Positions 12,255-23,289 of a stretch of DNA of 64,000 bases are shown here, piece after piece (positions within the stretch are counted from its first letter, which is position 1; each line of letters starts with the position of its first letter). The stretch is taken from NCBI GenBank assembly GCA_963693285.1, contig OY848931.1, positions 5,001 through 69,000 of the forward strand, read 5' to 3'. Source of the stretch: Xestospongia muta (lineage: Eukaryota > Porifera > Demospongiae > Haplosclerida > Petrosiidae). The position numbers and the translations under genes are program-made. The notes under the pieces were generated by a model. That model made no database searches and was not told the origin of the DNA. It saw nothing but the letters and a program-made list of their open reading frames with translations.

Positions 12255-12603
12255 CTGTAGCGCGTTAGAAGGCTAGCCAACTAGTGAAATACAAAACACG
12301 TTACTTTCTCTTACGTCTCAAATACAATATTACGCGCAATGCGCAATTCCGTTAATTAATAAAGGTTGATGTTTGAACTATAGTTGATTGAATTAGAGGA
12401 AGTATTAATGATTGAGATGTTTGTATAGTAGAGGATAGTGATGAACAATTGTTTGGTTGCTGTGATGTGTGGTTGCAAACTGAGATAGATGGATGTAAGA
12501 TAGAACTATGGATGGATTTTCTAAAAAAATAAGAACAAAAAGTTGCTATACTGGTAGATACTAACCACAGATATCACTTTATTGTCGATATGAATATAAT
12601 TAC

Positions 12604-12763
12604 CTTCTTCATCATCCTCATTAATATCTTCCAAATCGCTGAAATCATCATCACTTCCAGGCATAACTGCCTCTTGAGGATAATCTAGTTCAAGGAAATA
12701 GTCGTCTCCATCGAGCTCATGGATTACATCCTCTGCTGTCAAAATCCTAGGTCTTTTTGCCAT
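12604..12763 (-). CDS. First exon of a possible piggyBac-derived (PGBD-like) gene, copy A
   Basis: The frame opens with MAKRPRILTAEDVIHELDGD, then an acidic stretch (GSDDDFSDLEDINEDDEEG), and meets a donor (GAAG|GTAATT). A basic start followed by LTAEDV and an Asp/Glu-rich segment is typical of the N-terminus of piggyBac-derived transposase proteins. The resemblance is compositional and no catalytic DDD domain was found nearby, so the assignment is weak. Copy B (23130-23289) keeps the frame with only substitutions. It could be a remnant or the first exon of a domesticated gene. Confidence 0.4.
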
Positions 12764-13737
12764 GTTTATTTTACTTTAAAGTAGATTGATGTTTATATTC
12801 TACCATTTTTAATTTATTTTTTGTTCTTTTACAATATTCACACTTATTACTTATCATATAATTAAAATTATCACCTGAATTGAAGTGAAAACTTGAGGTC
12901 CAAAAACGAGCCAAATGTCTATAGTAACCACTTGAAAAAACACTTATCAGATGATGTGTGGTCACTTAAGAAAACTATAATCTACTTAAATGATCTCCAG
13001 TAAGTTATTTAGCAGCTGCAAACAAGTAAGTAACTTTATAATAAATAGAGCATACAGAATTTGTTGCAGACTTTGCTTGCTAGTCTGCAAAAAACTAAAA
13101 AGATCTATTCTTTTACATGTACATAATATATACAGGTAGAATAAGAGGTTAGGGGTACATTTATGTCATCTATTTGCGAGTACAAACAACGAGTACTCTA
13201 ATATAATCAAATCTACTTTACATTCAAGGTGGATCTGACTGAAATGAGAAGGTAACTTGTATCCTAATCATGTCATCATAAACTATGTCACCATAGTAAC
13301 ATGGTAGGCCATTCTATACAAACTCTTATTATAGTAATTTATATACATGACATGTATCTATATTTATTTGTATATACATATAGCTAACTTACAAAATGTA
13401 TATTAGACTATTAAAGAAACTGTTACAGAATTATTACAAACACAGATTCCTCTATCATGTGCTCATGCAATAAGATTTATAAAACTAGTGAATACTCTAT
13501 TAAATCATCTATATACTGAATCATATCTACAATGCATACACAATTCTTGTTATTACATGAGGTCAAAGCCAATCTGGCTATATGATACACAAGATCAAAC
13601 TACATTGCATTGTAAATATACATAACAGACCACCTCTGCTCCTAAGGAGTGTCCAATATTGTACCAGACAATGAATTGTGTTAATATAATATGTGTGTGT
13701 GATGTTACATATATGTATCATATTAGGTACTACTTAC

Positions 13738-13992
13738 AATATGAGAATACATTCTAGAATATGCATTATGAGCTTCATTGAGTTTTGTCAAAGTAATCCA
13801 AGTAGCCACATCTATTTGTTCGCTCCCCTTCTGAATTTCAATATTGACTATACTTTTATTTCTGATGGGAAAGGTACTATAAAAAGCAGATAGATGCAGT
13901 GACAACTTTCTGATAGCTGTAATTATTTGAGATGTTTCATGCATCGATCTTAATCCCCAAAAATATTGACAGGTCCACAAAATATACATCAA
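13738..13992 (-). CDS. Candidate exon of unrecognised gene (duplication A)
   Basis: An open frame runs through RSMHETSQIITAIRKLSLHL, then an internal KGSEQIDVATWITLTKLNEAH, to a donor (CATATT|GTAAGTA). The paralogous stretch in copy B (24252-24493) is the same up to KLNEAH, where a 1-bp deletion shifts the frame just before the donor. The family is not recognised. The conserved donor suggests a real exon at least in copy A. Confidence 0.35.
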
Positions 13993-14456
13993 AATCCAAG
14001 AAAGTGTGCACTTTAACTCCTCTACACCTATATATGCAGACTACAGTCGATATTCTTAAGAAAAGTGAGTGAAACTGCTGAGGATAATTTGAAGATTAGA
14101 ATCACAGAACTCACATACAATATCCTTTTATAATGGACACACACTATGTTACTACAATATTGAACAATGCTGCTAATTTTACTAATAATAGTTTTACATT
14201 TTCAAACCTACTTAGTGTAAGATATTGGCCACACAAGACTATTGTATTGACTGTATAAATGAGAATGATATTCTTTTCAAAATGAGGTTGAGATAAGAAA
14301 AGAGGTAAGTACAGTTTGTAGCTAACACTAGATAATCTGTTTTGTTATAGATAACCCTAAACCTTAAAACTTAACATATTTACAGAAAACCTCAACTTTC
14401 CAGTTTGGTCTCATCATAATTGTAATTCTCAGCATTAGTCTTTAATTGACTTTATA

Positions 14457-14503
14457 GCAGCACGTCTATGCAATGGCTGATATAATTTACACATTACTCT
14501 AAC
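14457..14503 (+). repeat. Exon-like fragment, MADIIYILL family, plus-strand copy
   Basis: TTTATAGCAG is followed by CACGTCTATGCAATGGCTGATATAATTTAC, matching the start of the fragments at 2.6-6.9 kb. It breaks off after CACATTACTC. Confidence 0.35.
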
Positions 14504-14647
14504 ACTTGTAAACCACAACATTCCAATGGTAATATGATCACTACCTTAAGCCAGCCTCTATCCTGTACAGACAATTGTTATTTAATAATAAATGTAAAAA
14601 GCGTGTAGTTATTTTGTAACTATAAAGTACTAACAACAAATATCACT

Positions 14648-15530
14648 GAATTATTGAACAATTTTATTAGCTTCTGTAGCCGAGATACTGCTTTGTCGGA
14701 AAACATCCTTCTCAAAATCCAACCTCACATCAATATAAACCTCTGGTTCCAAATGTCCATAGTTTAATTTCAAAGGACGATGACCAGCAAAACTATCTGG
14801 AGTATACTCACTGGAGAGCCTGGTTTTATCTAGAAGAAAATAATATAATAAAGTATTACAAGTACTGTTCTCACCAATGAGATTAAGTTCTTGATATACA
14901 TGAGCAACAAGTTCACTACAAAATATAGAACTCAAATTTTCTTCATGACTCCTGAGAAAATCCAAGTATTTGTCATTAAAATCAACAGCAGACATAATCA
15001 AATCTAACTGGTTCTTTTCATATGGTCTTCCTTGAAACTTCTTAATACAAATGACAATACTATTACTTTCATATCTAACTTTTAACATTGTCTCATATAA
15101 TGTCTCCCATTGCTCATCAGTTAGTCCAGTTTATTGTTGAATACCAACACGATTATACCAGCCAGAGAAAATTTTATTCCTGAGTGGGAAGAGTTCTATA
15201 CCTCTTCAGACAGTTCCTGTATCAAGATCAACAAGTCCTGCTTTATTAGTACTAGATTCTCAAACCATGACATAACTGGAATATCGATGTTGTAATACCT
15301 ACCATATTTCATATGTTGTTATATTATATCCTATTATACTTACAAACCAACATATGAAAAAATAGCTCCATCAAATATTTTTGATAAGTGCTCCTGAACT
15401 TGTAGCCCCCGAAAACAAAACTATATCTCTAGTTTGTAATTCATCATGGATTTGACCATACATTTTGGTGGGAAAGTCAGGTGGAGGTCAAATACCATCC
15501 CTGTAACATCATATAATTATTCCATTGGTT
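14648..15530 (-). pseudogene. Permuted papain-fold (NlpC/P60-like, YiiX/YebB-type) cysteine hydrolase pseudogene
   Basis: Reading on the minus strand, the first exon gives FPTKMYGQIHDELQTRDIVL then FSGATSSGALIK and, after a 1-base shift in an A-run near 15382, IFDGAIFSYVGL up to a GTAAGT donor. The next exon has ESSTNKAGLVDLDTG, RGIELFPL and FSGWYNRVG, then LTDEQWETLYETM. The last part (14651-15088) is open and includes FCSELVAHVYQELNL and SEYTPDSFAGH. GDI-like start, S-x-VGL box, RGI-L-PL and CSELV-YQ are the signature order of this hydrolase family. The catalytic nucleophile (Cys of FCSELV) remains, but the His expected in SHVGL is Tyr. At least three in-frame stops (TGA, TGA, TAA) and one upstream TGA break it. 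Its last codons mark the end of the segmental duplication. Confidence 0.65.
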
Positions 15531-15599
15531 ATACAATACTAACAATTTACACTATCTGGGATAATAAAGGTGGAGTACCAGTAACTAGAGGACTTAGTT

Positions 15600-15925
15600 T
15601 AACAGAATGTAACTTTATATAAAATTTTCCTTTAATTGCTGCTGTAATTCATCCTTTCTTAATTTCTCTTTTTTCTCTAATTCCTCCTTTAGTTTCTTTT
15701 ACTTTAATTTTTTCCATTAATTTATATTTAAATTCATCTTTTAATTTCTATTTTAATTAACTCACCTTTAATTTCTCATACTTTAATTTCTTCTCCTTTA
15801 ATTCCTGCTTTAATTAATCCGTCTTTAATTTGTAATACTTTAATTCCTCCTCCATTAATTCCTCCAGTTTTAGTCATCCCTTAATTTCTCCTCCGAATAA
15901 TTCCCTAGCTATAATAAAATTAGTA
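15600..15925. repeat. Low-complexity CTCCTTTAATT repeat tract
   Basis: About 300 bp of degenerate TTTAATTCCTCC/TTTAATTTCTCC words, pyrimidine-rich on the plus strand. A shorter tract of the same words is near 25395-25490. No gene. Confidence 0.7.
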
Positions 15926-15986
15926 GTTCAGTAAAATTAATAGTTCAACACAAAAAGAGTTAAAAATCACAAACGTTCATGAAATA

Positions 15987-16395
15987 ATGTCGGTAGAAGG
16001 GAGTGTGTCTCTTCTGTTAGGTATCCCTGAACCAGCAGCTCACTTTCTAATCGGACTATTCCTTGGTGAGTACTTTTAATATACTATGTTTATTTTATAC
16101 TTATATTTAGCCTATGTATTGTCCTTCATCTATTGTCTATTGATATCTGTACAATCTGTATGGATTCAGGTGTTCTTAACATTTCATAGTTTGTTTATAT
16201 TGCTGTTTACATTTTAGAGCATTTTCTCTATGTTTTGGTAAGTTCATATATTGTTGTGTTCATTGTATGTGGTTATTGTGAAGGTATCACTATATGGCAC
16301 TCAGCAGTAGACATTGTCACTGTTTATAGTCTCCTCTCTCTTTTTGGTGGTACTAAGTAATCTTTACTTCTAACATGGACTGTCACAATGGTATG
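15987..16395 (+). pseudogene. 5' fragment of an LPCAT3/MBOAT5-like lysophospholipid acyltransferase gene
   Basis: Exon 1 reads MSVEGSVSLLLGIPEPAAHF then LIGLFL to a GTGAGT donor; exon 2 (from about 16110) continues AYVLSFIYCLLI... and FLTFHSLFILLF. A third piece has GITIWHSAVDIVTVYSLL then SLFGGTK, a stop, and SLLLTWTVTM. The order matches the N-terminal membrane part of the MBOAT family: first TM, a LFHTF-like helix, a hydrophobic G...HS motif and an LxGRT-like loop before the next TM. The rest of the enzyme, including the catalytic His/Asn region, is absent, and an in-frame TAA follows GGTK. Assignment rests on pattern only. Confidence 0.5.
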
Positions 16396-16474
16396 AGTTA
16401 TATAAATGTACATTAAGTAGTATATACTTTATCTAAGGATTAAATGAGATGTACGCTAAAGAGTTTTTATATAA

Positions 16475-16494
16475 TTGATATATATATATATATA

Positions 16495-16526
<32 letters not shown>

Positions 16527-16530
16527 CGAT
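16475..16530. repeat. (TA)n microsatellite
   Basis: About 50 bp of alternating TA interrupted by one AATTA, lying between the LPCAT3-like and COP1-like pseudogene fragments. Confidence 0.95.
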
Positions 16531-16661
16531 TAATAATTATTAATTTTAACGAATTATTTATAATTGATGATATGAACTTTTTAATTTCGTCTCAAGATGA
16601 ATTTGTTGTCCCAAATTTCTTATGTTAGTTATAATTTATAAAGTTTTATAAATATTTCTGT

Positions 16662-18962
16662 AGGGAAGGAGAACTCTATTGTTGCTTCTCAACATATGGC
16701 AGTTAAGAAGGTAATGTAGAATTATGTTTCAATAATTACACTGTATTGTATTAAGTACATGCTATGACAAACTACACATGCTATATCTTTAAGACAAACT
16801 ACTTTTGTTTAGGAGCAGGCAATAATATCTAAGAAGATATATACTGAATTTTTGACCAAAGCTAAGAAAAGGAAACTTCACGTACATAAATTGAGTTAAT
16901 ATGCTACTTTTTCAATTTGGCGTTTTTTGTTGTGGTTTGCAGCAATTATAAGAAGTTAATAAAGAGTTACAATTAATAGACAAAGACATTGAGGCCCAGA
17001 CTCTGGAAACTGAATCTGATAATGTCACATTTTCAGAAGAGGGAACAATATGCCTTTGATTAAACTTGCTAATGATAATAACTTGGCTAATAATTTTGTG
17101 TCTTAACCTTTTGCACGTAAGTATCAATACCTTTATTTTATAGTCTCAGTTATCTAAAAGAAAGCACTGTCTTCACAGTAATTTTGATGAGTTATTGCAA
17201 TGTTATTACTCTCTCTCCAACTCACCTAATATCTGTGAGTATACTTCATGTAACAGTAACAAGAACAATTATATTTTTCTTAGCATAACATAGTTACTGT
17301 ATGAGTTATAGTTTATTGTTGCATATTACTATACAGTGGGTCAACATGATCCATCAACTCAAAACATAGCTTCCTCCTCTCCTCCGCATCTTTATTTTCT
17401 GACATACTGACTGATGTTACTAAATACTCAACATTTCAAGAATTTTTTACATTATATTATGGTGACACACCTATCGGAAATAGCAGTATTGTATCTACTA
17501 TTGAATTTGATAGAGATGGTGAGTTCTTAATTTGCTGTTGGAGTTATGCTAAAAGAATTAAGGTGAGACTGCTGTTGGTTTAATATTGTATAATTAACAG
17601 CTAGTGATTTTGATGGTACATTATCAATCTGCAATACTCACCATAACAAATCTATCCACACATATCAGGTCAGTATAATTTGTGTCCATTCTCTTCTGGG
17701 GCTTAAGTGTTAGTATTACTCACAGCAATGAAAGACATGACAATACTAACCTCTTATAGTCAGTGCTTCCTCAATCCAAAGAAACGAGGATCTGATATAT
17801 TACAATATTGAGTGTCTCATTCTACTATTTAGTAGCGTCATAGAAGAGGTCTGTTTACTATAACAAATATGACTCATTTCTCTTGGCTTCTGGGAGCAGT
17901 GACTGTTCTCTAAACTGTGGCATTTAACATTAAACCACAGTGCTCAGTCTCTACACAAGATATTATCTCTAGTGTGAGATTTCAACCTAATAATAGATAT
18001 CATCTGGCTTATGGTAGTACTGGTAAGAGAATAGATGTGCTACGTAACTGTCCATTAGAAAATAGCTTAGTTTATACTATTGTCATAGTAGCTTTAAATG
18101 CAATCAACAATGTTGTATATCATTGCTGCAGATTGTATAATTAGGTTGATGGATATAAGAATGTTTGCAAAGCCTGTATTGTCATTGAGAGGTCATAAAA
18201 AGGCCATTATCTATATGTAGTACTTTAATGATAATGAGTTAGTCTCAGCGTAAACTATTACTGTAAACATGGCTAGCTAACTGAGTGGGTGAATCAACTA
18301 TACTTTTCATAGCTCAACAGATGGTGAACTTAAACTCTGGTCTGTGGAGACAAGGACCTGTCTAAGGACTAACAAAGAACACCCCAATTGTACAAAGTTT
18401 GTGGGACTGTCTGTGAAAAATGAATATATTAGTTGCGGTAAGGAGTTAGTTTTTGTTTATATATGATACACATCACTCTCTGATCTGTTAGGATCAGAAG
18501 ACACTTCTTTATACATTTATCAACAGTTTTATAAGTCAACCTATACTACAGTACAAGTTCACTATTCCAAAAAGTGTTTAGTAAGTTGATTATCAGGAGT
18601 ACATATTTAATGTACATTACATTATATTGTGAATGGAAAAACCTTAAAATAGATTTAATCAACAAATCCTACAAAATGACAGTCAACTCTTTATTGTCTA
18701 TCTTTTTTAGCCTGTTGCAAATGAGCCACATTTTGTACATGTGTCAGCTGTTTCTATTAGAAAAGTAAAGGACACAATATTGATACATGTCAAGTAACAG
18801 TAGATTAACAGATTTTCTTCAATATCTAAAAATAGCTGTTTGTATGTAAATCTCTGCTTCTCATTTAAGGGCTCAAGAAGTATTGTGGCAGCTAATAGCC
18901 AAAGTTTCATCAAAATATGTGAAATGGTTCTTTGTTTCAAACTAATCATGTACTACATACTA
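16662..18962 (+). pseudogene. COP1: COP1 (RFWD2) E3 ubiquitin ligase pseudogene
   Basis: Successive exon-like pieces translate in the order of metazoan COP1. Coiled coil: EQAIISKKIYTEFLTKAKKR and ELQLIDKDIEAQTLE. Linker: SKRKHCLHSNFDELLQCYYS. WD40 repeats: SSIVSTIEFDRDG, ASDFDGTLSICNT, LLASGSSDCSL, QDIISSVRFQPNNRYHLAYG, VLSLRGHKKAII, STDGELKLWSVETRTCL, NCTKFVGLSVKNEYISCG and finally SIVAANSQSFIKICEMVL. Several splice sites survive. The N-terminal RING is missing. Stops interrupt the coiled coil (QL-stop-EV), the fourth repeat (CGI-stop) and later positions (YM-stop-YF, VSA-stop), and FAVGV needs frame changes. This is an old degraded copy; intact COP1 would degrade transcription factors with DET1/DDB1. 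Confidence 0.8.
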
Positions 18963-19170
18963 CATATAGGTTCTAAAAATGATGACCTGATATCTATGTT
19001 TATTTCTGTAACATACACTCTTTAACCTGAAACAACTTATCAACTTTTCTCAGTTGAATAAATAAATTAACACTGTTAATTTGTAATTTAATTTTTTCAA
19101 TGTTTTTATGAAGAATGCAATATTGTAATTAAAAAAATTTAAAAACAACAAAAAAAACAACGAATACTTA
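18963..19170. other. AT-rich spacer before duplication B
   Basis: Oligo-A and oligo-T rich, with no coding signal. Ends where similarity to copy A starts. Confidence 0.5.
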
Positions 19171-19418
19171 TCAGGCTTCAGTAGACAGACACACCTACTA
19201 ACATTGGGTTTGGCTTATTTTGACCACACCTCATATTTTAATTAATGGTCTAGCTTAACCCAAAATAGCCTTGGGATGTATGGGGGTGGAAACAAGATGA
19301 CTAATTATTGCTTGTGACTTCCTCAGCCCTCTCCAGGATCATATACTGCACCTTTGTCCCTTGCTCTAGAGGATATAATTGTATATTACTTTAATTACAA
19401 CTACACTCTACCAAATTT

Positions 19419-20298
19419 ACAACTGTCGAATGTACCACTCTCAAATGATATACTACCAACAACTACATTTTATGACCTTGTATTAAGTACTGATGAACTT
19501 ACACCCTCAATGTAGAGATAGTTGAATGTGTCTTGAGGCAGCGACCTCCAACCTAAAGATCTGTTGAAAAAAGGATGAGAAAAAAAGAAAATATAGGAAA
19601 TAGTATATAATAAAAATTATAAAATATAGCATACATTATTGTTACCTCTGAACTTACGACAACCAACTAGATCCTGGACTCTAATGATGCTATAGAAAGA
19701 AAGAAAAATAAAAAAAATATTAATGTGTTATAAACTCATAAGTTAATATAATATACATTACTAACTTACAGCGTCAGAAGGAGAGATAAATAAGTGTCTT
19801 GAAGCACCAACCTACCTAAAGATCTGTAGAGAAAAATGAGAAAAGACGAAAAAAATATGAAATAGTATATAATAAAAATTATAAAATATAGCATACATTA
19901 TTGTTACCTCTGAACTTACGACAACCAACTAGATCCTGGACTCCAATGATGCTATAGAAAGAAAGAAAAATAAAAAATATTAATGTGTTATAAACTCATA
20001 AGTTAATATAATATACATTACTAACTTACAGCGTCAGAAGGAGAGATAAATAAGTGTCTTGAAGCACCAACCTACCTAAAGATATGTAGAGAAAAATGAG
20101 AAAAGAAGAAAAAAATATGAAATAGTATATAATTAAAATTATAAAATATAGCATACATTATTGTTACCTCTGAACTTACGACAACACTCCAATGATGCTA
20201 TATAAAAAAAATAGAGAATAATTATGTAATATAGGCTAACATTACATTACAATAATATTGACAGTATATCATTTGAGAGTGGTACATTCGACAGTTGT
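19419..20298. mobile_element. TIR-bounded element, copy B
   Basis: Same perfect 36-bp terminal inverted repeats as copy A, at 19419-19454 and 20263-20298. The interior has three spacer blocks, but the 23-bp minisatellite is reduced to single units (CGTCAGAAGGAGAGATAAAT). ATTT flanks both ends, a possible 4-bp target duplication. The paralogous position means insertion predates the segmental duplication and the minisatellite expanded in A or shrank in B. Confidence 0.75.
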
Positions 20299-20827
20299 AT
20301 TTCAGCACTATCACACAACATAAAATTACCAAAGTATTATTTACAGTCTTATTAACAAATATGAAACTTACACTTTATGAAGTCGTTAACCTGTATGTGT
20401 GTGTACGTGACACAAAAGATAAAACAAACACAATGTTATGTTATACAGTCTTATTTCAATTTTACTAACAGCATAAACTATGTGTACCTTTAGTAATCAT
20501 TACACAAATATAACAAAATGTCCAGATTGTTTCACTAGTAGTGAACACAGACACAAAGCAAACTGCCCATAGAATAAGAAATCACATCATCACTGACTAT
20601 TACTGAGCGTGTTTCTACATTATGTTACCATAGGTTATATCTGATAGCAGCACTCATAACACCAAAGACTCTGGAAGTGATCTGGTATCTATTATAATTA
20701 TTGTATAAAGCTGCTTATAACTAATCAATATTTGGTAACCATTCATTGTTATCCAACAGATAGGAATAGCATATAATTCTATAAAGAAAGAGACAACACA
20801 ACAATAATGAGTTGACAAGAGTCTTAC

Positions 20828-21049
20828 CTGTAAATCCTTTGCTTTATTGAAAGCTCTTGTTACTATCAGTCCGCACTTAAATACTTCTTGATTAATACAC
20901 AAATTAATACAGAATTTATATCTATACTTTTTTATATTAAGGTAATAGGAGACACAGTTATGTAATAAAGTACTTCTATAAAACACAAACCTACTCCTAC
21001 TGACAAATAAAGAGTACACATCATGTTTGACTAACCTCTTATCTGTAGT
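20828..21049 (-). CDS. Candidate exon of unrecognised gene (duplication B)
   Basis: Paralogue of 10714-10943, with RLVKHDVYSLFVSRSR and FNKAKDLQ to the conserved donor (CAG|GTAAGA). It remains open despite substitutions, one in-frame 3-bp indel in the middle and a deletion near its 5' end that removes part of DYNKTTDE. Confidence 0.4.
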
Positions 21050-21424
21050 CTGAGATATATATTGACAAATAGAACAATATTAAATAGAATGGATTCTTAC
21101 AAATATATTTAGATGTCAGGCTGTTCCTACTGACACAGACATTTGGCTAACCAGTTTTACAAACTCATTACAAACCTGATACACTGAGAAAACACAAGAT
21201 TAAATTAATATAAAACAAGTCTCACATATTCTTCATTATCCAGGAATTGGAATATAAACCTAACTATAATTATGTTCTACTCCATTAATACCTGTGAAGT
21301 AAAAACATAGCAATCTTGTAAAGTAAAATGAGAGACCTCAATCCTTCTTTGATTCTTGCAGCTGCAATGTGTAGTTTAACATTATGGCGGCAACCTGTAT
21401 GTATTCACGTGATTCGTACTTTTG

Positions 21425-21500
21425 TAGTATACTGATTCAGTATACTACAGGTCTGAGTTGTAGTATACTGAGTAGGTAGGTACACTACGTCAGTATACTA
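21425..21500. repeat. Nested inverted repeat (hairpin), copy B
   Basis: Inner stem CAGTATACTAC (21438-21448) pairs with GTAGTATACTG (21460-21470). Outer stem TAGTATACTGA (21425-21435) pairs with TCAGTATACTA (21490-21500). Relative to copy A, one base pair of the inner stem is changed from G-C to A-T in both arms. Confidence 0.8.
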
Positions 21501-21562
21501 AAAATTTACGTCTGTTAATTTATTGATCAAGTTTGGGGATTTTCTTGCTTTTAATTATTCAA

Positions 21563-22153
21563 CATTTAAGAGGAGTAATATTAATATTAATTAATATTAA
21601 TTGATTATTTTACATGTACATATGGTAGTGAAACAAGGGTTTTTTAAAAAAATTAATGCAATATTTAACATGCACATATAAGAGAAAATGCTGACATTTA
21701 TTTTTATAAACACAAGTGGCACGTCAAAGAAAAGACATGTGGATTATAGTATATACCTGATCACTATAAAATTGGTGGCTCCACCACTGCATTATGATAT
21801 CATTCAATATTGGTTGAACTATTTGTCTGGCTTGGATTTCCAGACAACAGAAAAACTGATTCACATAGTTAGGTGGATTGTGGCAGAAAATGGCTGCTGC
21901 AACATAATGGCTCTTTCACATGTCTATGCAGATTTTATAACACTTTAATGTTGATTACTTATGTAATGAAATGGGATTAGATGGTAATGTTGTGATGGAA
22001 GTTATACACGTAATTGTTGGGAAAAACTATACTGCTTCTTGTGAAGACAAAAGGACAAATTTTAAAAAATGTCCTTTTAACATAATAGAGCAAAACATCC
22101 ACATGAGAAGTGTTGATCATAATGATCAATTCCAACAATACTATTGTCTCTGA
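21563..22153 (+). other. Segment partly unique to copy B with two short open frames
   Basis: About 0.42 kb (21563-21985) is absent from copy A. It holds an 86-codon plus-strand frame (21688-21948: includes RHVDYSIYLITIKLVAPPLH). A 60-codon frame follows at 21971-22153 (GNVVMEVIHVIVGKNYTASC), whose sequence is present but broken in copy A. Neither is recognised, and no clear splice sites link them. Coding status is doubtful. Confidence 0.25.
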
Positions 22154-22729
22154 CTAAGAAATGAAAATGTATATCAGTGTGTTGTAAATATCTAGTAGAT
22201 TTTGCTATAGCAAATGCATATATTATATCACAATACATACCTTTAGAAAGAACTGCTATGTCTTTCCTCAAAGTTAGGACAAAGTTATCGGCAGTTAGAA
22301 CAGTTAACGTTGCAAGTCTTGCTATCTTTTTTCAGTCCCTCAACTCCAATATCAAGTAATGCCACACTATCAGATGAAGGAACATGGAGTAAATATAACC
22401 TGTGTTACAATAAAAGAAGACAGTTTACATACACCTACTGGAGATGTTAGGAATACAAAAAGTATTTATACCACACTTGGAAGCTAGAAAGAGATTGATT
22501 CCTACTTTATCATAAGCCAAATAGTAAATTTGCTTTACAACCTTATAAATATCACTTGAACGTTATCTTACTTTATCATCATTAAAACAAGCTATAATGT
22601 AGCAAATATGATCAACATCTACTAACACATACTCGTTATACATAAGTATACAACAACGAAAGTATATTTACATATTAATACTTGTACACTAAAGGTGTCA
22701 CAACACGCTTACAAAACTCACTCATTTAC

Positions 22730-22794
22730 CTTAAAACTGTTTCCAAAGATAGCAGGAACACTTCTAAACCCTCGTTGAGTAGTTTCACTGGCTG
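22730..22794 (-). CDS. Candidate short exon of unrecognised gene (duplication B)
   Basis: Paralogue of 12190-12254 with the same acceptor and donor. It encodes ASETTQRGFRSVPAIFG then NSFK. Confidence 0.3.
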
Positions 22795-23129
22795 CTGTAG
22801 CGCCTTAGAAGGCTAGCCAACTCGTTACTTTCTCTTACGTCTCAAGTACAATATTACGCGCAATGCGCAATTCCGTTAATTAATAAAGGTTGATGTTTGA
22901 ACTATAGTTGATTGAATTAGAGGAAGTATTAATGATTGAGATGTTTGTATAGTTGAGAATAGTGATGAACAATTGTTTGGTTGCTGTGATGTGTGGTTGC
23001 AAACTGAGATAGATGGATGTAAAATAGAACTATGGTATGGATTTTTCTAAAAAAATAAGAAAAAAAAGTTGCTATACTGGTAGATACTAACCACAGATAT
23101 CACTTTGTTGTTGATATGAATATAATTAC

Positions 23130-23289
23130 CTTCTTCATCATCCTCATTAATAACTTCCAAATTGCTGAAATCATCATCACTTCCAGGCATAACTGGCTCT
23201 TGAGGATCATCTAGTTCAAGGAAATAGTCGTCTCCATCGTGCTCATGGATTACATCCTCTACTGTCAAAATCCTAGGTCTTTTTGCCAT
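23130..23289 (-). CDS. First exon of a possible piggyBac-derived (PGBD-like) gene, copy B
   Basis: Frame MAKRPRILTVEDVIHEHDGD, then LELDDPQEPVMPGSDDDFS and an acidic tail to a GAAG|GTAATT donor. About ten residues differ from copy A, yet no stop or indel has appeared, consistent with either constraint or a modest age. No transposase core was seen. Confidence 0.4.

Larger units (their letters stand above)
7912..14705. repeat. Segmental duplication, copy A
   Basis: Collinear with 19171-25325 at high nucleotide identity along almost its whole length. It begins at TCAGGCTTCAGTAGACAGAC in both copies and ends inside the 3' end of the peptidase-like pseudogene (shared codons TEANKIVQ then stop). 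Differences are a longer TIR-element core in A (2.0 kb against 0.9 kb) and about 0.4 kb present only in B (about 21563-21985). The two copies have the same orientation, so they are direct repeats about 11.3 kb apart. Confidence 0.9.
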
